Shown here: one piece after another, positions 33,997 through 44,556 of the stretch
Numbering within the stretch: the stretch's first letter is position 1
Layout: each line of letters begins with the position of its first letter
Assembly (NCBI GenBank): GCA_022036555.1
Contig: CM039140.1
Coordinates: 26,679,843-26,743,842 of the forward strand
Direction of reading: 5' to 3'
Source: Microstegium vimineum
Taxonomy: Eukaryota; Streptophyta; Magnoliopsida; Poales; Poaceae
DNA: 64,000 nucleotides
Position numbers and translations under genes: made by a program
The notes under the pieces: generated by a model
Database searches by the model: none
What the model saw: the letters and a program-made list of their open reading frames with translations, nothing else
Told to the model about the DNA's origin: nothing

Positions 33997-34731
33997 ATGG
34001 CAGCAGAACCAGATACCCCAAGATATTTAGATTGGTCAGAATACCCAATTCAGTTCACAAGAGAAGATCAATGGACAAGTGCAGCAAATGCCGGCTATTA
34101 TCCCATAGTAATGGGACCAACAATAGCAGGAGTAGCAGTATCCAAAGTACTCATTGATGGAGGAGCAGGACTAAATATAATCTTTGCAGACACCCTGAGG
34201 AAGATGAACTTAGACTATGAAGGCATGATCACACCAACAAGTATCCCTTTCTATGGGATAGTACCCGGAAGAGCTTCTATACCATTGGGACAGATCACTT
34301 TACCAGTTACCTTTGGAACACCTAACAAATACCGAACCAAGTTCATTAAATTCGAAGTAGCCAACTTCGAATCATGTTATCATGCAATTCTCGGAAGACC
34401 GACACTCACAAGATATATGGCAATACCCCACTACCCGTATCTACTGCTCAAGATGCCGACAACAAGAGTCCTTTCACTAAAAGGAGATCTGAAGAAGGCT
34501 TATGACTGTGATGTACAAGCCATAAAAATATTAGAAAAATTACAAGACTACAAGGAAAAAGAAGACATTGCAAAGAAGGTCAAGAAAATGAACCCGGATG
34601 AAATTGAAATACCAGCAAAGAAGCCAAATAACTTCACACCTACAAAAGAAGCCTCCACAAAGACAATCGACCTATTAACTGGAGATTCAAAAAAGACAGC
34701 AATAATCAGTGCAAATCTGGACCCCAAATAG
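33997..34731 (+). pseudogene. Tat-1 protease
   Basis: Aspartic protease with VLIDGGAGLNII and HAILGRPTLTRYM, in a 244-residue open frame. It ends at a stop before the RT, in a different frame from the RT; the shift lies near 34775. It would process the Gag-Pol polyprotein. Confidence 0.88.
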
Positions 34732-36913
34732 GAACTTGCGCTCACCAACTTTCTAAGGGACAACAAAGACATTTGCATGGAAACCAGCAGAAATGCCAGG
34801 AGTCCCAAAGGAGTTGGCTGAGCACAAAATTGACACAAATAAAAGATCAAGACCAATAAAACAGAAGCTACGCAGGTTCGCACCAGACAGGAAAGTAGCA
34901 ATCAAAAAGGAAATTACAAAACTATTGGCAGCAGGATTCATTAGAGAAATAATCAACCCGGACTGATTAGCTAACCTAGTTTTAGTGGAGAAAAAGAACT
35001 CGAAAGAATGGCGTATGTGTGTTGACTACACAGGTCTTAACAAACATTGCTCAAAAGACCCATACGGGCCACCAAGAATTGACCAAGTCATAGATTCAAC
35101 AGCTGGGTCATCACTGCTATCTTTCCTCGACTGCTACTCAGGATACCACCAAATATCACTGAGAGAAGAAGATCAAAGCAAAACATCTTTTATAACACCA
35201 TTTGGGGCATATTGCTACAAGTCAATGCCATTCGGACTAAAAAATGCAGGAGCAACATATCAAAGAGCATTACAAACCTACTTGGGAGGTCAAATTGGAA
35301 GAAACACCGAAGCCTACATTGATGACGTGGTAATCAAAACAAAGGAGCCAGAATCGCTATTGCAAGACTTGGAAGAAACCTTCAAGAATCTAAAAGCTTG
35401 GAAGTGGAAACTCAACCCCACAAAGTGCGTTTTCGGCGTACCATCAGGACAACTACTCGGTTTCTTAGTCAACAACAGAGGGATCGAAGCAAGCACAAAA
35501 CAAGTCAAAGCAATTATGGATATGAAACCACCAAAAAAGATCAAGGACATACAAAAACTAACAGGATATATGGCAGCCCTTAACAGATTCATATAGAAAT
35601 TGGGAGAAAAAGAATTACCCTTCTTCAAACTTCTAAAAAAGAAAGAGAACTTCGAATGGACAGAAGAGGCAGAGCAAACCTTCATCAAGTTAAAGGAATA
35701 TTTATCATCATCTCTAGTAATGACACCACCAAGAAATAAGGAAGACATGATGCTATATATCGCTACAACAAAAAATGTAGTAAGTGCAACAGTTGTAGTG
35801 GAAAGAGAAGAACCCGGACATACCTACAAAGTGCAAAGACCAGTGTACTACATCAGCAAAGTACTTACAGAATCAAAACTCAGATACTCACACGTGCAAA
35901 AACTACTCCACGCAGTGCTCATATCATCAAGAAAGTTGAGGCATCATTTCCATGAGCACAAAGTAACAATAGTTACCAATTTTCCATTAAATGATATCCT
36001 CAAAATCAAAGATGCCACAAGCCGAATATCAAAATGGGTAGTAGAACTCGGAGCTTTGAACCTAGACTTCAAACTAAGAACGGCAGTCAAGTCACAAATA
36101 TTACCTGACTTCATCGCTGAATGGACAGAAATCACACAGAAAGAACCCGAACCAATACGAGACCACTGGAAGATGTACTTTGATGGTTCTCTGAAGCTTG
36201 GAGGGGCAGGAGCAGGCATACTACTAATCTCCCCAGAGGGAAGACAACTAAAGTACGTACTACAAATATTATGGCAAGCAACAAATAATGAAGTAGAATA
36301 CAAAGCACTCATACACGGATTAAAAGTAGCAACTACTCTGGGAATCAAAAGAGTTCTCGCCTATGGAGATTCAGCAGTAGTAATCAACCAAGTAAACAAA
36401 GAATGAGATTTCACAAAAAACAACATGGACGCATACTGTGCAGAAATAAGGAAACTCGAGAAGAATTTTAAAGGACTAGAAATCCATCATGTCTTAAGAG
36501 ATTCAAATGTGGCAGCAGATATCCTATCAAAATTGGGATCAGACAAAGCAAAGGTACCACCTGGAATATTTGTGGAAGAACTTGCAAAGCCATCAATCCA
36601 AGAAACCAGCAAACAGAAAGAGGACTCAATGGATATAGACAAGATAGAAGAACCCAACACTTCAAGACAAATCTTCAATATAGAAAGTGATTGGAGGCAA
36701 CCATACATCAATTATAAAAGCGAAAACAAACTACCCGGAGACAAAGCAGAAGCAACCAGGGTCATAAGGAAAAGCAAAGCATACGTTCTCATAAAAGACA
36801 AACTCTACAAAAGAGCAGCATCTTCTGGAGTATTACTGAAATGTGTATCAACGCAAGAAGGAAAAGAGATATTGGAAGAAATCCACTCTGGATGCTGTGG
36901 AAATCATGCAGCA
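34732..36913 (+). pseudogene. Tat-1 RT, RNase H, second RNase H and start of integrase
   Basis: RT motifs: MCVDYTGLNKHC, LDCYSGYHQISL, PFGLKNAGATYQRAL and the catalytic YIDDVVIKTK. The connection (SKVLTESKLRYSHVQKLLHAVL) leads to the second, archaeal-type RNase H. Its four acids are in view: YFDGSLK, NNEVEYKAL, YGDSAVV and RDSNVAADIL. This dual RNase H is the mark of the Tat lineage. The frame is the same throughout 34985-36925 apart from stops (TGA at about 34964, TAG at 35594-35596, TGA at 36404-36406). It ends at the junction with the Athila-like LTR just after the first integrase histidines. Confidence 0.9.
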
Positions 36914-37366
36914 TCGATCAGTTGAATTATTCTGATGGGGGTACAGGGCTCTATTTATAGCCCGGTGGGATGCGCGACAGCCGTTGGATCAAACCTCATA
37001 TTAATCTTCAAAGGCGGTGGAGGAATCTTCGAGAAGACGATGGCCAGTGGGCCCAGGGGGGTGCTGCCCGGCCCCACACCATGCCGGCTGGCCCCACATG
37101 GTGGGGTCTAGGGTCCCGCTTCGCTTCGGTGTCTGCGGGGTCCTCCGTGAGTTGATTGGCAACTATATCTTCGCGGGATTTGTTCGATATCTTCTCTAAT
37201 TTGCTTCTCTTTATCCTCTTTTCTGAAATAGTCCCTGCAAAATAATGAAACACCAAAACTCATGGAATTTGTTAGATAAAGTCCTATATTTATAGATTTT
37301 ATATGTGATTGATCCATTTATTATGTTTATAATTGCATTAAAAGTTGACGCTTATGACCGTCAACA
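36914..37366 (-). repeat. Truncated 3' LTR of Athila-like element
   Basis: Matches 44087-44556 of the 5' LTR, with a 17-20 bp indel (cgacttaaggtagtgctcag only in the 5' copy). The outer 1.1 kb (equivalent of 42960-44086) is missing. TATA (minus TATAAATAG) at about 36950-36965 within gggctctatttatagccc. The shared start of the homology, tcgatcag, overlaps the Tat-1 codon tcg, giving 3-4 bp of microhomology at the junction. Confidence 0.85.
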
Positions 37367-37385
37367 AGCTCCCCCAAGCTTACCC
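37367..37385 (-). other. Polypurine tract of Athila-like element
   Basis: Minus strand reads gtaagcttgggggagct directly before the LTR start TGTTGACGG. Confidence 0.8.
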
Positions 37386-38337
37386 TTTGCTAGTCCGTAA
37401 GCAAAGTCCAAGTGGAATTACTAATTTTATTCATGTAACAGAAATGTCTTAGTGAAAAACACTGTCTCATTTGGAACTTATTACTTTACTCTTGTAATGA
37501 GTAGCTGAAAAACAGATAGGTTTTATTAGAACTGTTTTTCTCTTTATTCTTTGGTCAACTTTCTTTCTGGAGTTTTTGATATCTTTAAAAAATAAAGTCC
37601 TGCAAAAAGATTTAAAGAGAATACTCTGCTATGCCCCTTAGATCATAATGATAAATTTGTAAAACATTCTTTTTATTCCTTCCGGATTTTCTATGTCCTT
37701 TTTTCTCCCCTTCTGAGAAGTATGGGCCTTTTTAGAGGTATGTCAGACCTTTGTGCCTTTTTTATTCCTCTTGAGGGTGCGTCGGACTTTTTTCCCTTTT
37801 TAATTCCCTCTTTTCTCACATGCATCTTTGGCATGGATTATTTTCTCATACTTTTTCATAGCCCATACAACTCTTCTGAAGAGAAATATTAGAACATATG
37901 AAGCAAAATTATTTAGATTAATTCTGATCATAGGCACATAACAAAATACTCAACTTTAACCTCTAAGAGGTTTTGGAATTTTGAGTACTTAAATCAATTC
38001 TCCTGAAATTAAATCTTTTTTAGAATAAGATCATAGCAAATTCTTTTTATTCCCTATCTTATTTAACAGTAACTTAGACTGGAACAAAGCATTTATCCCA
38101 CTAGATTCGGGTTATCAGAATGAGATGGTAATTTATATTTATGGGAATAACTAAATTGCGGACTATATATACATATGTGAGAAGCACATATATATACATA
38201 GTTATTTATTCATTATTCTAGCTACTATATTTTATTTATTTATTATTTTTCTTATTTTTATTTTCTAGCTACTATATAATAGCAAACTTAACTGAAAAGC
38301 AAATGAAATGCAAAAATATAAATATGATAGTGTACTT
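37386..38337 (-). other. AT-rich non-coding region of Athila-like element (probable intron)
   Basis: No coding pattern. It lies between a strong donor on minus (caag|gtaagtac, GT at 38339-38338) and an acceptor in the 3' LTR (tattttgcag|ggac, AG at 37236-37235). It contains a near-palindrome at 38163-38201 (atatatacatatgtg/cacatatatatac). If used, the intron would remove the purine tract and the LTR start from the spliced RNA. Confidence 0.45.
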
Positions 38338-40023
38338 ACCTTGCGGGGGCTCTCCTCCAAGCTGTCTGATGACGTGGTCTACAGCTCTGGTGGTGGCGGA
38401 GGGTAGCTGAAACCCATGATGTGGATCAGGTACCGTAGGTCCTGATGCTCCTCATATTGTTGTTGTTGCATTTCTTGTAGTCAATCATTCATTTGGTGTT
38501 GAGTCTCTATACTCTAGTCCAAGGTGGACTGGAATCTATCATGTCTTTGTTGCATATTTGCAAGACGGTGGCTGTGGATGCTCCATGTGCTGCTCTGGTG
38601 GAGGATAGTAGTCATTTGCTGGCGGCTGATGGTACGGGTACGGTCCTCCAGTGCTGAAGTTCATATGCCTCCGGGTAGAGAAAGACATGTGTCCTCTCTA
38701 AAATTATGCTGAGGTACCTAGATCCTACGAATAATTAGTAAAATCTTGTCCCCAGCTATCCCATCCTGCTGATGTTCCCTGATAAGTGGATTGTTCCTCC
38801 CATCCTTAGGTATGGCCCCACGGCTGTGTGGACTGGTATGATGGACCTGCCTGATCAAAACCAATACGGTGAGTAAAACTTGGTCCAGTTGGTGTAGTGT
38901 TTGCCCCTTCATAATTGCTTCTCTATGATCTGGTGAGGCGCGCTGAAGGTCTTCTCCCAACTGTAGGTCCACTTGTCTGCATATCAAAAACAAAACTCTC
39001 TACTGCATAGAGACCAAGTGCTCTATCTAGTAGTGCATATTTATTTGTGTAGTTCTTATAGATCATGATTATTTTATTATTCTTTCTCTTAACCAAATGA
39101 GCATGGAAAAAGAATGCATATCCAATTATTCTTCTAGCAGTAGGAATATAAATGAGAGATACATTTCCTAATAAATTCAGATTTTTGGCTAAGCGTGTAA
39201 TCCAAGAAGTAAATGATATGCCACATTTTTTTCATTGAAGGAATAAGTACCCAATAGTGTAACATTAATTTAACAGGGAATATTTTCCTCTTTTTAATCA
39301 TGGCATAGAGTAACTTCATTTCTTCAATTCTTATAGTGCCTAGTTCTTCTTTAGGAAATAAAGTAACAACTATCCATTTATGCAAAAAGCGTAAAGTTGG
39401 ATGGTTGATTTCCTCAGTGGTTGGTTTGTGACATGTTTTTAATCCAGAAATACTTTCCCAAACTCATGTTCTATAAAAATCATTTAAAATATCATCTATG
39501 TCACATGAGCAACCACTAGCAAAACCTAGAATGACACTAAGATTTTTCCATGAGAGAGCAAATGATTTATTAAATATTCTAAATTTAACCTCATGATCGT
39601 TGATCTCTAAAGTGCATAAAAACTCTATTGTGAGTAATTTACTACCTTCCTCAGTTATATTGCATGCATTTTCCCAACCAACATTTCTAAATACGAGTTG
39701 GAATTCAGACTCCATACCTATCTCATGAAGTAGTGTGTTGTCGAAGGTCGGGGTATGTGTGAATTCTCTGTCCTTGATGGCATCGCGGATGTCTCTTTCC
39801 TTTCTTGATTGCAACTTGAGATGAGTATCTCCCGTGAACACATTCCTCTCTTGCTCACTATGGTGAGAAGAGGATGAAGCTCTCACGGGGGATGGAGTGT
39901 CTACGTCCATCTCGAAACTGGCTCTTGATGGCGCTCTTGATAACGTTTGGCTCCGAGTGGTGCGGAAGGAGAGAGCCCTGCCGACGTTCTTCGCGGCGTT
40001 CATTAATTTCTTGCTCATTTTTC
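38338..40023 (-). pseudogene. ATHILA ORF1-like gene in env position
   Basis: The ATG is at 40018, five bases after a 3' splice site (AG at 40025-40024). The N-terminal part is basic and Ser/Arg-rich (GRALSFRTTRSQTLSRAPSRA). A folded domain has QLVFRNVGWENACNITEEG, TIEFLCTLE, KFRIFNKSFALSWKNLSVILGF. After a TGA at 39464 the same frame continues with TLRFLHKWIVVTLFPKEELG and EEMKLLYAMIKKRK. This arrangement resembles the plant ATHILA ORF-1 family (PF03078, from memory). The C-terminal part (to about 38340) is Gln/Pro-rich with several stops (YHQPPANDYYPPPEQH). Position downstream of the pol site and behind an acceptor is like env-like genes of Athila-type elements. Function unknown. Confidence 0.72.
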
Positions 40024-40717
40024 CTGCAAAAATAATTAAGAACAAGCAAAACTAGTGGAGAGATTAGAGGGGGTTAGAGGTACCTTGAGCTTAACCCAAA
40101 ATCTCTCACACTTGATTTTTCTTGATTAATTGAAGGAGTTTGTGGAGTCATGTTTTCTGGAGTGAAGAACATAGGGGAACTTGTTCTTCGTGGATGAAAA
40201 TGTGAGTGGAGTGGGTGAGAGAAAGGAGAGGGGGACAGGAGTGTATAGGGTGCCGGCTGGCATGGTGTGGGGCTGGCCGGCCCCACCTCATGGCCTCCTG
40301 GCTCCTCTTTCTGGTGTTTTCTAAATGATCAACTTGATCAGATGCATGCATGTTGGGTGCTCCTTTCGGTGGGAAAGCTGAATGGATTTTTGTATGGTGG
40401 TACATGCATAAACAAGTGAGGTTGGATGGTAGTAAATGGTGGTAGGTGTGAGGTGATGTGTGGGTCACATATGTCTCTCATATGTATAAGGTATAAAAGT
40501 GCAAGAATGAAAAACTAAATTACTTTTATAAATCTTTGAAAAATAAGAATTCTATTGACGGTATTTTTATAATTTTCTCATACTGCAGTAAAAACTACTT
40601 ACCATGAATATTAATTACTGGAAACTAAAACTCTACCATGCAATAAATATTTTATTTTTTTTATTAATGCAATGCTTAAAATAAAGTAATGTGAAATTAA
40701 ATTACGTGATAACTTAC
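40024..40717 (-). other. Probable intron between protease and ORF1-like gene
   Basis: Minus-strand donor ctcg|gtaagtt (GT at 40717-40716) and acceptor attatttttgcag (AG at 40025-40024), 694 bp and AT-rich at the donor side. A GC-rich part in the middle (40200-40330) gives only accidental frames. Alternative upstream donors exist before gag (gg|gtaagttc near 42770), which would skip gag and protease. Confidence 0.45.
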
Positions 40718-41462
40718 CGAGTTAACTCCTGGCGAAGGTTCGGGTTTTAAGTCCACCGACCGGACTTTTCCAAATTGATTATTCTTCAAGCTTGATCTCC
40801 TGTGCTGGAGATGATGGCCTTGATTCTTGCTTCTCATGACAATCCAAGTTCTGACAATGCTCTGGTCTCGGCTTGAATGCGAACTGTACTTCTTCTCCAT
40901 TAATGACGAATTTGATCTCTTCGGCCCCGACATTGATGTGTGCATTTGCAGTGTTGAGGAACGGTCTCCCGAGGATGAGTGGTTTCTTCATTTCTTCTGG
41001 CATGTCAATTACTACAAAATCTATAGGAATGAAAAAGTTTTGAATTTTTACCAGGATGTTCTCTGCAATCTCTGGAGGGTAGCGTACCGATTGGTCGGCT
41101 AGTTGCAAACACATTGATGTGGGTGTGAGTGTAGAGAATTTGAGCTTGTTGAAGACCTTCTTGGGCATAACGCCGACGCTTGCTCCAAGATCACAAAAGG
41201 CATTCTCAAATCTTTGATTTCCAATTGAGCAATCAATGATGGGGCACCCAGGGTCCTTCTTCTTGACAGTAGAAGAATTCAGAATTGCCGCACTACAATC
41301 CTCTATTAACTTGATGACAAATTGTTCATCTTCTTTGGCCTTCTTATTTCTGCGTGGGAAGGGTAGGAGAGGAGTGTCTTGGTAATCTTGACGTAATTCT
41401 TTTGGTAAATCTTGTAGTAGAACTTCTTCTTCTAGTTTGTCTACTTCTCTTTCTACATGCAC
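40718..41462 (-). pseudogene. Athila-like protease
   Basis: Aspartic protease: NAFCDLGASVGVMPKKVFNKL, PPEIAENILVKIQNFFIPIDFVVIDM in pieces, and LILGRPFLNTANAHINV. The active-site triad reads DLG, as in Athila elements. It is preceded by a basic stretch with CPIIDCSIGNQ. It ends in a short acidic tail (AQEIKLEE), with no RT following; the frame runs out at the predicted splice donor. A frameshift separates it from gag. Confidence 0.83.
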
Positions 41463-41514
41463 TAATTGTTGTGGTCTACATGCCCCTTCTGGATAAGGTG
41501 GATCACGAGTAGAC

Positions 41515-42678
41515 TTACCTTTTCTTGTAGTTATTCCTTTTTACCTGCTCATGGTTAGTGACAATAGAAAGAGTAGAAGCCAAATGTGCTATTTGCAATT
41601 CTATCTTCTTATTAAATATTATTTGTTCTTTTATAGTAGAAGAGAAATTATCTAATTTAGAATTTATTCCTTCTAAGATTTGGTCATTATAAGCAAGCTT
41701 ATTATTAATACTTTCATTAGTTTTAGTTTGTTCCAATATTAATGCTCTCAAAGGTGGAAGTCTATGTTTAGAAGAATTATTACCTTAGTACTTACCTTGA
41801 CTAGTAGACTGAGGTTGACTCCCTCCTTGCTTATATGGAGTTGATTTAATGATGGTATTGATATCTTCTTGGAGATTAGCAAATTCAACTCTGCACTGAT
41901 TCTGAGCATTGAATGCATCTTGAATGGCTTGACGATCTCTTTTGTAATTGACTCTTTGTTCTATCCAATTCAATAATACATCCATCTTGGTTGATAGTGC
42001 ACTCACCTCTTCTGGAACTTCTTCACTCATATGGCAATCTTGACTGGTGCATGCCCAATTCAGATTTTCTGCCATCTTTTCCAATAAACTTTTAGCTCTT
42101 CTAGGGGTGAGTGACATAAATGATCCTTCAGCAGTGGCATCTAGTTGTTCACATGATTTTGGAACTAATATGTAGTAGAATGTTTGCATGAGCGACCATT
42201 TTTCTATTCCATGATGTGGGCAATTTGAAACATATCCTTGAAAATGGTCCCAAGCTTCTAGAATAGGTTCACCTTTCTGCTGACAAAATTCTGAAATCTT
42301 TCCTCGTAAGGCATTGGTCTTACTTACTAGGAAAAACATTTCTAGGAAAGCTCTTGAACATTCTTCCCATGTCATGGTTTGATCTTTATTCTGATAGAAC
42401 CACTGCTTTGCTCTCCCCTCCAATGAGAAAGGAAACAAACGAATTAGCATGACGTCTCGAGATATTTTCTTGATGTTGATGGTGCTGCAAACCTCCACAA
42501 AATTTTGAAGATGAACACTTGCATCTTCATCCCTCTTTCCTTTAAATGTGATAGCTTGCACCACGTTGATGAGGCTTCGCTTGAGTTCACAGTCTCGATC
42601 TTCAATGTTGAGCTCTGGTCTAATGTGAATATTCTCAATGCTTGGTGCAGAAAATTCACGTAGGGTCTTCTCAACCAT
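41515..42678 (-). pseudogene. Athila-like Gag
   Basis: True ATG at 42678 (MVEKTLREFSAPSIENI). The Gag core has DASVHLQNFVEVCSTINI, LIRLFPFSLEGRAKQWFY, TMTWEECSRAFLEMFF, GEPILEAWDHFQGYVSNCPHHGI. A stop at about 41784 separates it from an in-frame coiled coil with LQIAHLASTLS (41515-41751), which is also part of Athila-type Gag. No CCHC knuckle is seen. Gag would form particles, possibly also for ORF1-like RNA. Confidence 0.85.
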
Positions 42679-42937
42679 GGCTTTTCCAACTGATGTTTAA
42701 ACTTCTTCTTCCTTGGTTGTATCTGATTGATATGAATTGATGCTTCACAACCAAGCCTGAACTTACCCTATATAAAATGTAAACAAAGTCAAAACAAGGG
42801 TAAGCCTGCTAAAGTAAAAGGTTTTGGTCTATCTATAGGTATTTATGTCTAAAGCCATATTTCTCTTTTCTAAAATATCTTTTATGAAAAACTTCCCTAT
42901 TATATCCTAGCAAATTAAATTGATCATCGACATTGCC
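42679..42937 (-). other. Leader of Athila-like element
   Basis: 260 bp between primer site and gag ATG. It contains gg|gtaagttc near 42770 and gggtaagcc near 42800 on minus, candidate splice donors. No other features seen. Confidence 0.55.
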
Positions 42938-42957
42938 CGACAACGGTGCCAGAAATG
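42938..42957 (-). other. Primer-binding site of Athila-like element
   Basis: Minus strand reads tggcaccgttgtcgggcaa, three quarters identical in form to the Athila primer site tggcgccgttgccgggga. It lies a few bases inside the 5' LTR end at 42960. Confidence 0.8.
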
Positions 42958-42959
42958 CT

Positions 42960-44556
42960 TGTTGACATTTCTTACCGACATACTAAAAATAGAGATAAAT
43001 CTCCATCCTTAGCAAGACACTAGAAATGCAGGAGACACCTCCTAACATCACTTAGCACTAAGTTGTCATCCCTAGCATGATATCAGAAAATGTTGAAATA
43101 ATCTACACTTGATATTAGAAAATAATTCTCTAGAATATATCCGCAAGTGCACAGATAATTCTCCTATTGTAGCACTTCACCCGGTGAGATTATCCGAGTA
43201 TCGTTGATTTGTTTATGCCAAAAGGAAAACTTTCAATTAATTGCAGGAATTAAATACGGATAGAAAAGGAAACCTAAATGCATATAGTTTAGACTATGAA
43301 TGTGCAGACCTAAGATTAGACCAACCTTTCTAATGCTTTAGCAGGGATAAGTCATGTCAAGATAAATAAATATGATAATAAAGGTATAAGATAAATGGTA
43401 TTCCAGAGATAGAAATAGAGACTCACTAATAATATAGTCAGGCAACTCGAGATTCGGCTAGAGTAAAAGAATCCTAAGTAATTACCAAATAAAAAGGAAC
43501 TAAGCACACCCTACCTACATACTCTCATCTATAGCATAACTGACTCAGAAAACATCATAAGGAGCATCAACTAGGGATGCTATTAAGACGGAACAGTCAC
43601 CTCCGTCGCAACCGCGCTCTGCTAGGCCTATGTGCCAAGGGTGGACTACAGAGGAATCAACGCAGCTATAAGAGTCACATACGCGAACTACCACACGACA
43701 CAGTACATCAGGAGACATCTGTAGGTACATATAATATCTAGGCACCACGTCTACATAATACATACCACCTAACCCAGTCGATAATTGAATTAGGCGCTTT
43801 AAGATCTTATAAAGATAATCATCACCAATCATAACTATATCTAATATGAAAATAGAATAAACTAAGCACTCAATAAGTAGCAATATAATAATGAAAAATA
43901 AAGTCATAATGAGATACAAGATAAATTTTTGATCTCCAGACCAATGGATCTGGAATCCCGAGCATATCGCCCAACTCCACTTGAACCTTGCTAGCTACCT
44001 AGCTAATAACTTGAAGCACTAGAGTTCCAATCTAATCTCTAGAAACCCTAGATCTATTCTATTCTTGAACTGGCTCTGACTTGAGCTCGATCAGTTTAAT
44101 AATTCTAATGTGGGGTTGCAGGGCTCTATTTATAGCCCAGTGGGATGCGCAATAGCCGTTGGATCAAACCGACTTAAGGTAGTGCTCAGATTAATCTTCA
44201 AAGGCGGTGGAGGAATCTTCCAGAAGACAGCGACCAATGGGCCCAGGGGGGTGCCGCCCAGCCCCACCCCATGCCGGTCGGCCCCACATGGTGGGGTCTG
44301 GGGTCCCGCTTCGCTCCGGTGTCTGCGGGATCCTCCGTGAGTTGATTGGCAACTATATCTCCGTGGGATTTGTTCGATATCTTCTCTGATTTGCTTCTCT
44401 TTATCCTCTTTTCTGAAATAGTCCCTGGAAAATAATGAAACACCAAAACTCATGGAATTTGTTAGATAAAGCCCTATATTTCTAGATTTTATATGTGATT
44501 GATCCATTTCTTATGTTTATAATTGCATTAAAAGTTGACGCTAACAACCGTCAACA
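42960..44556 (-). repeat. 5' LTR of Athila-like element
   Basis: 1,597 bp with perfect TGTTGAC/GTCAACA termini. TATA box (minus TATAAATAG) at about 44127-44140 inside the near-palindrome gggctctatttatagccc, so about 1.1 kb of R-U5 follows. Right flank ctcaa (44557-44561) is SIRE-2 integrase sequence. Confidence 0.87.

Larger units (their letters stand above)
31231..36913 (+). mobile_element. Tat-1: 5' two thirds of a Tat-lineage Gypsy element
   Basis: Short 5' LTR (31231-31679), primer region gctgacgcgccaggtagggg, gag, protease, RT, two RNase H domains and the first residues of the integrase zinc finger. The sequence ends abruptly around 36914 inside EIHSGCCGNHAAS. Integrase and 3' LTR are missing. 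It entered SIRE-1 gag at gttgcaaag|; the left TSD would be caaag. The sense strand is conspicuously A-rich, unlike the GC-rich Tat-2 of the same lineage at 56648. Confidence 0.88.
36914..44556 (-). mobile_element. Athila-like non-autonomous Gypsy element with ORF1-like gene
   Basis: Minus-strand element: 5' LTR 42960-44556 (TGTTGAC...GTCAACA), primer site tggcaccgttgtcgggcaa, gag, protease, a probable intron, an ATHILA ORF1-like gene, purine tract and a truncated 3' LTR (36914-37366). RT, RNase H and integrase are absent between protease and ORF1-like gene, so it depends on a helper. The right end is intact in SIRE-2; the left end is cut and joined to Tat-1. The PBS and Gag/protease resemble Athila elements (from memory). 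Confidence 0.82.
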
